Shown piece by piece: positions 1 through 7,337 of a DNA stretch of 38,388 bases. The notes under the pieces were generated by a model. It was not told where the DNA came from and made no database searches. It saw only the letters and a program-made list of their open reading frames with translations. Within the stretch, counting starts at the first letter, position 1. Each line of letters begins with the position of its first letter. This stretch comes from Blastococcus sp. CCUG 61487 (GTDB taxonomy: Bacteria > Actinomycetota > Actinomycetes > Mycobacteriales > Geodermatophilaceae). The stretch is from contig NZ_LWUA01000229.1 of NCBI RefSeq assembly GCF_005222955.1, positions 1-38,388 on the forward strand, in the 5' to 3' direction. A program made the translations under genes and the position numbers.

Positions 1-223
1 TCCTCCCCAGCGGTCAGGCCGCGTTCTTGTAGCTGGCAGGCGATGAACCCCGGAAGCCGAACGCGGGGTCGTCGCCGTGGATGTCGTAGGCGGCGTTGAT
101 CAGGTGCGCGGCGTCCCAGTCCGCTGCGAGATCGGGTTGGCGGCCCACTATTGAAGTCCGCGTGGAGAAGCCAAGCGCCCGGCAGGTCACCTGGGCGACC
201 GGCAGCTTGCGGGCCACCGCCAT
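1..223 (-). pseudogene. IS3-family transposase OrfB remnant (N-terminal part, frameshifted, runs off left edge)
   Basis: Read on the minus strand from the ATG at 223, the protein has the N-terminal layout of an IS3 OrfB transposase: a PVAQVTCRALGFST helix region, then ADWDAAHLINAAYDIH and DDPAFGFR. After FGFR the frame breaks at a run of four C (48-51 on the plus strand). In the next frame the expected continuation appears as FIACQLQERGL. The segment around 150-165 also lacks the usual FYKW motif, so a second small indel is likely. The DDE catalytic domain would lie beyond the window, and no terminal inverted repeat is visible. The remnant sits at the outer edge of the lower-G+C gene group, which suggests past mobility. 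Assignment to IS3 rests on remembered family motifs. Confidence 0.7.
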
Positions 224-450
224 CACGTCACAACGGAACCCCGCCGGATAGGGCCTTGCAACGATGCTGACCCTTCCAGCGAGCGCGCAGCCCCACAGGC
301 AAGAAGTCAACCGAAGCGGGGGGGAGTCCCGTATGGTCAAGGCCGCGGTCAGTTTATCGGCGTAGGTGGGTGCGCGGCCCGGGCTTAGTGCGTGCATGAA
401 GATTTGCAGAGTCGCGAAGGATCAATGGTAACGCTAGGAGGGACCACCGA

Positions 451-720
451 GTGGTAAAGGCAATGGACGAAACACGCTTGCGGATCCGCGAAATGATCCG
501 CGATATCGCCCCGAACGGTGATGGCTGGCGTGGCGACGATCCCCAATTAGTGGTTGATCTCGAATACCATTCGCTAGCCCTCGTAGAGCTGGCGTTCGCC
601 CTCGAGGATGAGTTCGGAGTGGAGCCTATAGACGAGCACACTGCGGCCACAATCGTCTCTGTGAGCGACGTCGAGGGCTATGTTATGCAGGCGCTCGATG
701 CGTCCCCAGGTCAGGGGTAG
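451..720 (+). CDS. acyl carrier protein (PCP/ACP fold) with HSL instead of DSL
   Basis: An 89-residue carrier protein. The helix II region reads LVVDLEYHSLALVELAFALE, which matches the phosphopantetheine site of ACPs. The attachment Ser is Ser41, but the usual preceding Asp is His40. The downstream EDEFGVEPID segment is typical of acidic ACPs. The GTG start at 451 is chosen because AGGAGGG (436-442) lies 8 bases upstream; the ATG at 463 is too far from it. The gene leads a plus-strand set with the CrtC/AttH-like protein and the P450, and the fatty-acyl-AMP ligase at 4475 is the likely loader. The carried acyl chain is inferred to be a fatty acid, and the product is unknown. Confidence 0.9.
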   Translation: MVKAMDETRLRIREMIRDIAPNGDGWRGDDPQLVVDLEYHSLALVELAFALEDEFGVEPIDEHTAATIVSVSDVEGYVMQALDASPGQG

Positions 721-790
721 GTGGTTCTTAAGTGGCACGCCTTCGCCCGAAGTTTCTGCTCCTGGTGACCAGTTGCTGCGGCGGCGTGCC

Positions 791-1735
791 GTGACGTGGC
801 CCATCGATAGCAGGTCAGAAAGAAATCTCCGGACCAGCCTGGACACTATCGGCGACGCGGCGACTCGGGCCGTTATGGCCCGCAGCGCACTCTGGAGCGA
901 GTCACGCTATCTCGACTTCGCCGACGCCTCCTCGGGTCTGGGCGTCTATGTGCGGTTCGGAAGCTATCCCAACCTAGGCCAGAACTGGCTGTGGGTGGTT
1001 GTAGTAGCGCCGGGTTTTCCACCCTGGATCCTGAACGTGACTGACGCTACGCAACTTGAGGCAGCGGACAAGATGATCTGGCGCACAGGAGCCGGTGTCT
1101 ATGCTCAGCTAAACGAGGCAGCTGACGGGAGCTCTTTCGGCCTTCGCGTCGGGGAGCTCCGGGATTCGTCTCACAGCCCCCGGCATCCGTTGCGTTTGGA
1201 CCTTGTGTGGACGCCAGTCATGGAGGTATTCCGATACGCCTCGACCACTCGACTCGAGCAGTCGTGTGACGTGACAGGTGAAGTGGTGATGAATGGCGAG
1301 ACCTTTGCAGTGTCAGCGACTGGACAGCGAGACCATTCTGTGGGAGTCCGGGACTGGTGGCGCGTACCGTGGCTGTGGGCCGCCGGCGCCGTGGGATCAC
1401 AGGTCCGCTTCCAGGTGACGAAGCTGTCTCGAAAGCACGCTTGGGGCGAGGGTTATATGGCGCGTGGTGGGAGTATGGCGCCACTCAACCAAATCGCGGC
1501 GCCAGAGCGCAGTGACCGGCGGGAATCGCTAACCTTGTCCCTCGACGGCATTGACGTGAGCTGCCATCCGATAGCGTGGACCTTACTCCCCCTGGCCTCG
1601 CCTGAGGGAAAGGAGACGGTGCTGCACCGGGCATTGTGCAAGTTCTCAGGGGTGGGTGCAGTTGGTAGCGGTTGGCTGGAGTGGAACGTGCCCGCCCCCC
1701 GAAAAAGATCAAGTGAAGTTCGCGTGCAGCACTAG
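791..1735 (+). CDS. CrtC/AttH-like lipocalin-type protein (DUF7064-like), possible hydratase
   Basis: The protein has the features I associate with the hydroxyneurosporene-synthase/AttH superfamily of beta-rich proteins: an early SESRYLDFADASSGLGVYVR strand region, and the GQRDHSVGVRDWW motif about two thirds along. Family members include carotenoid 1,2-hydratase and several proteins of unknown role in actinobacterial lipid or steroid clusters. The frame is open from an ATG at 680, but the first 37 codons overlap the carrier protein and are Arg-rich and unlike a folded domain. I therefore prefer GTG 791 (314 residues); TTG 773 is another option. No strong ribosome site decides this. Placed between a carrier protein and a P450, it may add water to, or bind, the carrier-bound acyl chain. 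That role is inference. Confidence 0.7.
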   Translation: MTWPIDSRSERNLRTSLDTIGDAATRAVMARSALWSESRYLDFADASSGLGVYVRFGSYPNLGQNWLWVVVVAPGFPPWILNVTDATQLEAADKMIWRTGAGVYAQLNEAADGSSFGLRVGELRDSSHSPRHPLRLDLVWTPVMEVFRYASTTRLEQSCDVTGEVVMNGETFAVSATGQRDHSVGVRDWWRVPWLWAAGAVGSQVRFQVTKLSRKHAWGEGYMARGGSMAPLNQIAAPERSDRRESLTLSLDGIDVSCHPIAWTLLPLASPEGKETVLHRALCKFSGVGAVGSGWLEWNVPAPRKRSSEVRVQH

Positions 1736-1811
1736 GAGATAGCAGCCGCTGCGGCAGTCGCTGCGGTTCAACGATGACGAATACAGTATTCCTGGCAGAC
1801 GCGGGGGTAAC

Positions 1812-3008
1812 ATGTCAGCAGCACTCTTTGACCCACTGGACCCGGCCACGCTCGCTGACCCGTACTCGGCTTATGCCGCTCTGAGGGCATCCCTACCCGT
1901 TGCGCATCTCCAAGATCACGATCTTTGGATGGTGACGCGGTACGAGGATGCGGTGCATGTCCTCCGCAATACGGAGACATTCTCATCGGCCCTGGGGATG
2001 TCAGCCACCATTGGCTCTCACTCTGCCCCTGCGACAGGAGTCGGGTACCGGATGGGCGTGTCGGGCGTCCGGGTGATCATTGCGACAGATCCGCCCGAGC
2101 ACCAAGTGATTCGGCGGGCGATTCGGCCGGCGTTCACTCGGCAATCGCTGGTGGCGCTCGAAAGTATGATGCACGAGCTGGCCGACGAACTAGTCCGGGG
2201 TCTTGTCGAGCGCGGTGCCGAGGCCGACTTTTACCGCGACGTGGCCGAACCGATGCCGGTCGTCGTATTGGCATCCATGTTCGGTGTGCCAGCTTCTATG
2301 CACGAGGAGTTCCGGCGGTGGGTATCCGTGGTCACGGCTGAGCTGGACCAAGGGTTCGATGGTCACGGTGTGGGTCGGGGGCTAGACATGCTCCGCTACT
2401 TCCGCCGAGAGCTAGCCAAACGACGGACCGCGCCGAGTGGAGATCTATTGTCGGTGATTGCTGCCGCGTCCGATGTTGGGCTGAGTGATCACGAACTCTT
2501 GGCCCAGTGCGTCTTTCTCCTTGTGGCAGGGGTAGAGACGACGACAAACCTCTTGACCAACCTTATCGCTGCGCTTAGTGAGCATCCGGAGGCGCAGGAC
2601 TCCTTACGCCGTCACCCGCACCTCTTGTCGTCTGCCGTGGAAGAGGCGCTCCGTTACGATTCACCGGTCCAAGCCCTGTGGCGTTCGACTACCAGGCCGA
2701 CTGAGCTAGGCGGGGAATCGTTACCGGCGAATGCCCGGGTCCTCGTGGCCTTTGGGGCCGCGAACCGAGACCCGGCACGCTTCCCGGATCCAGATAGATT
2801 CCTCGTGAACCGGAGTCCTAACGATCACATCGCCTTTGGCAGCGGTCCACATCTCTGCATCGGATCGAGACTGGCTCGAATGGAAGTGAAAGTGGTTCTT
2901 AAGGCACTGCTCGATCGAACGAGCTGGATTAGCCTGCGGGGCGCTGGAACGCGAACCCGGTCGCCTATCGTTCGGGGATTCGTTTCAGAGCCGGTTGTCT
3001 TGGGCTGA
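1812..3008 (+). CDS. cytochrome P450, possibly acting on a carrier-bound acyl chain
   Basis: A soluble 398-residue bacterial P450. Visible marks are the I-helix oxygen-activation motif AGVETT (239-244), the K-helix ExxR as EALR (278-281), and the haem loop FGSGPHLCIG with Cys349 as the iron ligand. The start ATG has a G-rich ribosome site (GGGGG near 1804). No ferredoxin or reductase gene lies beside it, so electrons must come from elsewhere; the ferredoxin system at 16.6-19.6 kb is the only one in the window. It follows the carrier protein and CrtC-like gene on the same strand, 77 bases after the latter. P450s such as BioI act on acyl-ACP, so an acyl-ACP substrate is plausible here but not shown. 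Codon use is less G/C-biased than in genes beyond 6.5 kb. Confidence 0.93.
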   Translation: MSAALFDPLDPATLADPYSAYAALRASLPVAHLQDHDLWMVTRYEDAVHVLRNTETFSSALGMSATIGSHSAPATGVGYRMGVSGVRVIIATDPPEHQVIRRAIRPAFTRQSLVALESMMHELADELVRGLVERGAEADFYRDVAEPMPVVVLASMFGVPASMHEEFRRWVSVVTAELDQGFDGHGVGRGLDMLRYFRRELAKRRTAPSGDLLSVIAAASDVGLSDHELLAQCVFLLVAGVETTTNLLTNLIAALSEHPEAQDSLRRHPHLLSSAVEEALRYDSPVQALWRSTTRPTELGGESLPANARVLVAFGAANRDPARFPDPDRFLVNRSPNDHIAFGSGPHLCIGSRLARMEVKVVLKALLDRTSWISLRGAGTRTRSPIVRGFVSEPVVLG

Positions 3009-3020
3009 GGCCCAGTGGGT

Positions 3021-4094
3021 TCAGCTGATATTTCTCAGCTCATCGGCGTGAATCGCACTTCGGTCAGCCATTACCGCGAACATTTCGTCGCTGGCAGGCG
3101 TGCGCTCGCTTAGGGACCAGCCAACTATAGCCATGGCCAAGCCGGCGAGGGCATAGCGGGCATAGTCGGCCCAGAGGAGCTGCTCGTCGATCTGAATCCC
3201 ATAAGAACGCAAAGCCGATACGTACGTGTCGATATAGATCGCATGGTCCGCTCTTTGCTTCTCGCGCGAGATGCTCGTGCCCACAAAGTAGCTTAGATCA
3301 GCGACAGAGTTGCCGACAGCGACGGTCTGCCAGTCGACGACCACAGGTCGTCCGATGCCGTAGAGCAGGTTGCCGGTGCGAAAGTCGCCATGAAGCACCG
3401 ACGTAAGCGTCGCCAGCCTCGGGCGGTTCTGATCGCACTGAACCGCCAGCTCGGTGAGTGCTTCTTCCACCTCAGGCGCGAGCCGATCGTCGAATCTCGC
3501 CCAGAAACGGTCAGATAGACGCACCGCGAGAGTCAAGGCTTCATGCGATTCGATTATGGCTCGGCGTGGCGTTAACCACGAAGGTATGTCAATGCCAGAG
3601 CTGGCGGATGTGCTCGCGTGCAATCGTGCGAGTTCGAGCAGTGACGCTTCAGCCTCCTCGGGGCTGCATCCCCGCATCTGATCGCCAGCCTCGGAATCGC
3701 CCATATCCTCGAGCACCAAACAGTAGCGGTCCGCAGACTCATATGCCGCGATGAAGCATCGCGGTAGGCGGGACCCCACGTGTTCTGCTAGCTCAAGGTA
3801 GAAGCCGACCTCCGCCCGGTAGCTACCGAAGGTTCGAGCGGCCCTTCGCGCCACGGCGGACTGCGCAACCAGCTTGACCACGACTGAGGGAGGCGGGGAT
3901 GCGGCGCGCTCGCTCGCCCATATCAGCCGCACTCGGACAGTCGTCCCAATCCTGCCGGCGCCAACGGGTTGTATGTCCGCGTCGATCAGGGTTGCGCGAA
4001 AAATGGGCTCCAAGTGCTGAGCACACCACTCGAACGTGACGTCATCCAAGACCCGCGGAATCCTGATCGACGACAACGGCGATTCGACTCCCAT
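3021..4094 (-). CDS. phosphotransferase of the aminoglycoside-kinase/EcKL type
   Basis: A kinase of the APH/choline-kinase/ecdysteroid-kinase-like fold. The catalytic loop reads VLHGDFRTGNLLYG and is followed by the metal-binding motif VVVDWQ, where Asp replaces the DFG Asp. The N-lobe has a VVVKLVAQSA strand with the likely ATP Lys and a YCLVLEDMGDS hinge. It is convergent with the P450 (12 bases between stops) and divergent from the fatty-acyl-AMP ligase. I place the start at ATG 4094 (357 residues); a TTG at 4103 would add three residues, and neither has a clear ribosome site. Such kinases phosphorylate small hydroxylated molecules. Within this cluster it could phosphorylate the product, for tailoring or self-protection. 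The substrate cannot be told from sequence. Confidence 0.85.
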   Translation of the reverse strand: MGVESPLSSIRIPRVLDDVTFEWCAQHLEPIFRATLIDADIQPVGAGRIGTTVRVRLIWASERAASPPPSVVVKLVAQSAVARRAARTFGSYRAEVGFYLELAEHVGSRLPRCFIAAYESADRYCLVLEDMGDSEAGDQMRGCSPEEAEASLLELARLHASTSASSGIDIPSWLTPRRAIIESHEALTLAVRLSDRFWARFDDRLAPEVEEALTELAVQCDQNRPRLATLTSVLHGDFRTGNLLYGIGRPVVVDWQTVAVGNSVADLSYFVGTSISREKQRADHAIYIDTYVSALRSYGIQIDEQLLWADYARYALAGLAMAIVGWSLSERTPASDEMFAVMADRSAIHADELRNIS

Positions 4095-4460
4095 CTGGGG
4101 CAAGGCGTCGACGGTCTCATAGGCGGCAAGGTTTGACCTCAGACGATCCTGTCGTCACGGTACGGCACGGCGGGCGGAGACGTCTCGCCCGGCTCGTCTG
4201 TTGACTGCCGTGGTCCTCTGCGGAGGCCGACCGTGCAACGGTTGGTTCTACATCGTCGCCGACGATGATGGAGTCCGTCTGATTCGAAGGTGCCTCAACG
4301 ACCGTGGCACTCTTCGGCTCCCGGTCGAGGTGGCATGCTGACAGAGGCGATGTCAGCTCGGTAGATTCCCGGACGGGGCTCGCGAATCGAGACTGCTGCG
4401 GCTGCATGAGCGGGGCCGTGCATCTGTTGAGCCTGCGTGTCTTGTGGCTGGTCGTCTCTT
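4095..4460. other. divergent intergenic region, no gene supported
   Basis: About 370 bases separate the divergent phosphotransferase and fatty-acyl-AMP ligase starts. Open frames cross it on both strands, but none has a ribosome site or family-like protein sequence. It probably carries the promoters of both genes. TTGAC-like hexamers occur near 4133 and 4203, but I see no convincing -10 partner and no strong palindrome. Confidence 0.5.
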
Positions 4461-4466
4461 GGAGAG
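4461..4466 (+). promoter_or_regulatory. ribosome binding site fixing the TTG start of the acyl-AMP ligase
   Basis: GGAGAG sits 8 bases before TTG 4475. It is the only good ribosome site near the N-terminal border of the ligase domain. The in-frame ATG at 4406 has none, and the 57 extra residues encoded from 4304 do not resemble the family. Confidence 0.65.
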
Positions 4467-4474
4467 TTGTCAAC

Positions 4475-6160
4475 TTGGAAGCGCAACGGGGTCTGCTCGA
4501 CTGGGTGTTCGATGCAACGACCGATCGAGGTATTCGGCACCTGTCCGTCGACGGCTCATGGGAGTTCGTGAGCTACGCGGAACTCGCGGCGCGGACACTA
4601 TTCATAGCGCAGCAGCTTTCGGCCGCGGGGATTCGGCCCGGAGATGCGGTTGCGCTTGCTCTGCCTCAGGGCCCGGAGTTTCCTATCGGCTTCTTCGCTA
4701 CCTTGGCGGCGGGAGCCACGCCGTGCGTCATCCCGCCCACGCTGGTCTTTCGCGACCAAGATGCGTACCGGTCGCATGTCGGTCGCGTGATATCGCTAGG
4801 GCAACCGCGCTGCATCCTTGCTACGTCTGAATCGGCCGTTGAGCTTGAGTCCCGTATCGGAAGTACTGAAACGCCCGTTGTCGTGATGTCGGATGCGTCG
4901 CAGTCGGATGGTGTTCTGCCGGGTGCTGAGATTGCTGTTCCTGAGCGAGCCCTGATGCAGTTCACCTCTGGCTCCAGTGGCTCCCCCAAGGGGCTGGGCA
5001 TATCGCGCGGTGCCTTGGAAGCGAATATTGCGGCCATCCGCCGGTGGTTGCGCATGGGCTGTGATGACGCAACGGCTACATGGCTTCCGCTGCACCATGA
5101 CATGGGGCTGATCGGGTGTCTGCTGACCCCAGTCGTGAATGGTAGCGATCTCTGGTTGATGCGTCCTGAGCAGTTTATTAGGTCGCCGCTCAAATGGGTG
5201 GAATGCTTTGGGCGGCATGGTGCGAAACTTGCGGCCGTCCCTACTTTTGGTCTTGCGTACGCCGCGCGGCGTCTACGCCGCTCAGCCCTCGAGGGCATGG
5301 ACTTCAACGATTGGAGGTCCGTGATCGTCGGCGCGGAGCATGTAGACCCGGCAGTGCTCGAAAGTTTTTCAACTCTGCTTGAGCCCGGCGGTTTCAGACG
5401 GCAGGCCTTCATGCCTGCTTATGGTCTGGCGGAGAGCACACTGGCTGTGACGGGAGTGGCTCTACAGGACGTGGCGCGGACAGTGTCGGTCGAACGATCC
5501 ACCTTGGTGCCAGGGCGTCAGGTTCAGCTCTTGCCCCTGAGCGCCGGTGCAGAAGATGGCTTCCAGCTCAACTCATGCGGAAGGCCCCTCGGGGCGGCTC
5601 GCGTGCACATTGAGCTTCCCTCCGGCACTAAGGCGGAGGAGCTCGTCTGTGGCGAAATCGTGGTTAGCGGTCCAAGTATGGCGGACGAGTACCTGGAGAT
5701 GGGGCCCTCCGGTGTCGTGTCGCGCACGCTCGCGGACACCGACGGCTGTTTTCGGACTGGCGATGCCGGCTTCCTCGCTGATGGCGAACTATATGTGGTG
5801 GGTCGCCTGGGTGACAGTCTTAAAGTGAGGGGGCAAACCGTATTCGCGGAGGACGTCGAGGCGTTACTCCTCAGATCCGCCTCCTTGCGTCGGGTGCGCC
5901 CCGTTGTCCTTCTCGGGAATCTTGATGGTGAGGATACGGTCGTTGTCCTTGCGGAGCAGGGCGATGGGACGTGGGTGACCGAGGCGCAGGCCCTATTGGC
6001 TCAACACGTCCCCGGCGTCCGCGCCCAAGTGCTGCTGGGGCCACCCGGGACCATTCTGAGAACGACGAGCGGGAAAGCGCGCCGCAGGCCAACTTGGAAG
6101 GCTCTCGCGATTGGAGCCTTGAACGTGCGTCCGGCGCTGGGTGTCCGCCCGAGCAAGTGA
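4475..6160 (+). CDS. fatty-acyl-AMP ligase (FAAL), likely loads the cluster's carrier protein
   Basis: A 561-residue adenylate-forming enzyme, about the usual FAAL length. Motifs in order: A3 LMQFTSGSSGSPKG (160-173), the FAAL-typical LPLHHDMGL (204-212), A5 AYGLAEST (315-322), A7 FRTGDAGF (426-433), GRLGDSLKVRG (443-453), and the C-terminal catalytic Lys534 in RTTSGKARRR. FAALs activate a fatty acid as acyl-AMP and pass it to an ACP phosphopantetheine arm, not to CoA. The SGSSGSPKG and HHDMGL sequences favour FAAL over acyl-CoA ligase. The nearby free-standing ACP (451) is the natural partner. The TTG start is supported by GGAGAG. It is the last gene of the lower-G+C group, and the downstream DNA is repeat-rich. 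Confidence 0.9.
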   Translation: MEAQRGLLDWVFDATTDRGIRHLSVDGSWEFVSYAELAARTLFIAQQLSAAGIRPGDAVALALPQGPEFPIGFFATLAAGATPCVIPPTLVFRDQDAYRSHVGRVISLGQPRCILATSESAVELESRIGSTETPVVVMSDASQSDGVLPGAEIAVPERALMQFTSGSSGSPKGLGISRGALEANIAAIRRWLRMGCDDATATWLPLHHDMGLIGCLLTPVVNGSDLWLMRPEQFIRSPLKWVECFGRHGAKLAAVPTFGLAYAARRLRRSALEGMDFNDWRSVIVGAEHVDPAVLESFSTLLEPGGFRRQAFMPAYGLAESTLAVTGVALQDVARTVSVERSTLVPGRQVQLLPLSAGAEDGFQLNSCGRPLGAARVHIELPSGTKAEELVCGEIVVSGPSMADEYLEMGPSGVVSRTLADTDGCFRTGDAGFLADGELYVVGRLGDSLKVRGQTVFAEDVEALLLRSASLRRVRPVVLLGNLDGEDTVVVLAEQGDGTWVTEAQALLAQHVPGVRAQVLLGPPGTILRTTSGKARRRPTWKALAIGALNVRPALGVRPSK

Positions 6161-6176
6161 GCTTCGGCGTCAGCCA

Positions 6177-6202
6177 TCTTTTCGATGACTCTTTTCGATG
6201 AC
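6177..6202. repeat. perfect 13-bp tandem duplication at the island border
   Basis: The 13-base unit TCTTTTCGATGAC occurs twice in direct succession, 17 bases after the FAAL stop. It is AT-richer than the DNA to its right. Position and perfection suggest a recent slip, or a scar of an insertion or excision event at the edge of the acquired segment. Confidence 0.85.
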
Positions 6203-6264
6203 TGGTGTCGGCGGCGTCGGGCTCAACGCGCCCCGCTGCACCGCTGAGTACGCGTGCGCGCCGC

Positions 6265-6297
<33 letters not shown>

Positions 6298-6321
6298 GCT
6301 CAAGCCTCGCCCCCTGGGAGC

Positions 6322-6495
6322 CTACGGGCGTTCCCGAGGTACGTCTAAGGACAGGCGGTGGTGGGTGTCGGCGTAGTTGATGCCGGCGGCGGAGACGTCG
6401 TGGAGCGTCCGGCCGGGGCCGGCCTCCGGCTCGGGGACGTCGACGACGTCGAGGACTTCCGGGCCGCCGAAGCGGGTGATCTGCACAGCACGCAT
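6322..6495 (-). pseudogene. truncated NADPH:quinone oxidoreductase (first 57 codons)
   Basis: From the ATG at 6495 on the minus strand the protein begins MRAVQITRFGGPEVLDVV and continues to AAGINYADTHHRLSL. This is the N-terminal GroES-like part of a zinc-free quinone oxidoreductase of the MDR superfamily. A full gene would be about 320 codons. Here it runs out of homology after HRLSL and meets a stop at 6322, so the NADPH-binding domain is missing. The cut lies where the lower-G+C island begins, so the island's arrival, or a deletion linked to it, probably removed the 3' part. The gene is divergent from the nitroreductase at 6557. Confidence 0.8.
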
Positions 6496-6556
6496 GCAGG
6501 GGACGCTAGGCGATGGTGAGGTGGAACGGGCAACCGGTGAGGAGAGGGCGAGCAGC

Positions 6557-7282
6557 ATGGAAGACCTGCGGAACGTGCCGATACGGGCGAGCGACGTCTC
6601 CCTCGTCGATGGGCTGAGTTCGACACGGGCCATCCGGCGCTACACCGACGAAGCGGTCCCGGACCACGTCCTGCGCGATGTGCTGTTCGCCGCGACCCGG
6701 GCGCCGAGCGGGTCCAACCGGCAGCCGTTCCGGTTCCTCGTCCTGCGGAACGGCCCGCTGGCGGTCACGGCGAAGACGTTGATCGCCGAAGGAGCCCGTG
6801 CGATGTGGTCGGCCAAGCGGCAGCGTGACGGGTACGCGCAGGGCTCCGGCGCGCGGCGGGACTCACCGAAGGCACGACTGGCCGCGACGATGGAGCACTA
6901 CGTCGACTCGTTCGCCTCGGTGCCGGTGCTGATCCTGCCGTGCCTCAACCGGTACCGCGCCCCCGAGCTGACGGAGGGGTCCCACGTCTACCCCGCCTGT
7001 CAGAACCTCCTCCTCGCTGCGCGGGCCTACGGCTACGGCGGCGTGATGACGATGTTCCACCGGACTGTCGAGGCGGAGTTGCGCTCCGCGCTCGGCATCC
7101 CGGACGCCACCGCGATCTCGGCGACGATCACCCTGGGCAGGCCCGCCGGGTCGCACGGCCCAGTGCGGCGCCGACCGCTGTCCGAGCTGGTCTACGAGGA
7201 CGGCTGGGGTACGCCCGCACCCTGGGCGGTGGACCCACCCGGTACGGAGTTCACCGCAGCAGGTCCGCCCGTGCAGCGTTAG
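6557..7282 (+). CDS. nitroreductase-family FMN oxidoreductase
   Basis: A 241-residue protein of the nitroreductase fold, which binds FMN and uses NAD(P)H to reduce nitro compounds, quinones or enones. The FMN-phosphate motif STRAIRRYTDE and the second FMN contact APSGSNRQPFRF are near the N-terminus. The C-terminal ITLGRPAG segment precedes the usual RRPLSELV tail. The ATG at 6557 is chosen because GGAGAGGG (6541-6548) lies 8 bases upstream; the longer open frame from 6377 runs over the truncated oxidoreductase and is not protein-like. It probably shared a divergent promoter with that lost oxidoreductase, suggesting a former redox pair. The true substrate is unknown. Confidence 0.9.
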   Translation: MEDLRNVPIRASDVSLVDGLSSTRAIRRYTDEAVPDHVLRDVLFAATRAPSGSNRQPFRFLVLRNGPLAVTAKTLIAEGARAMWSAKRQRDGYAQGSGARRDSPKARLAATMEHYVDSFASVPVLILPCLNRYRAPELTEGSHVYPACQNLLLAARAYGYGGVMTMFHRTVEAELRSALGIPDATAISATITLGRPAGSHGPVRRRPLSELVYEDGWGTPAPWAVDPPGTEFTAAGPPVQR

Positions 7283-7337
7283 CTGTCGTCGTCGCCTCCC
7301 GGCCGCGGGGCCTTGGCTCCGCGGGCTCCCCGGCCGG

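Noticed and set aside
3001..3040. Two small hairpins (3001-3014 and 3023-3040) between the convergent P450 and kinase genes
   Set aside because: The stems are only five to six bases and overlap the stop codons, which is too weak to call as a terminator.
7283..7337. Imperfect G/C-rich inverted repeats between the nitroreductase and the DUF429 fusion
   Set aside because: The CCGCGG arms are short self-complementary words and larger pairings are broken, so a terminator is possible but not supported.
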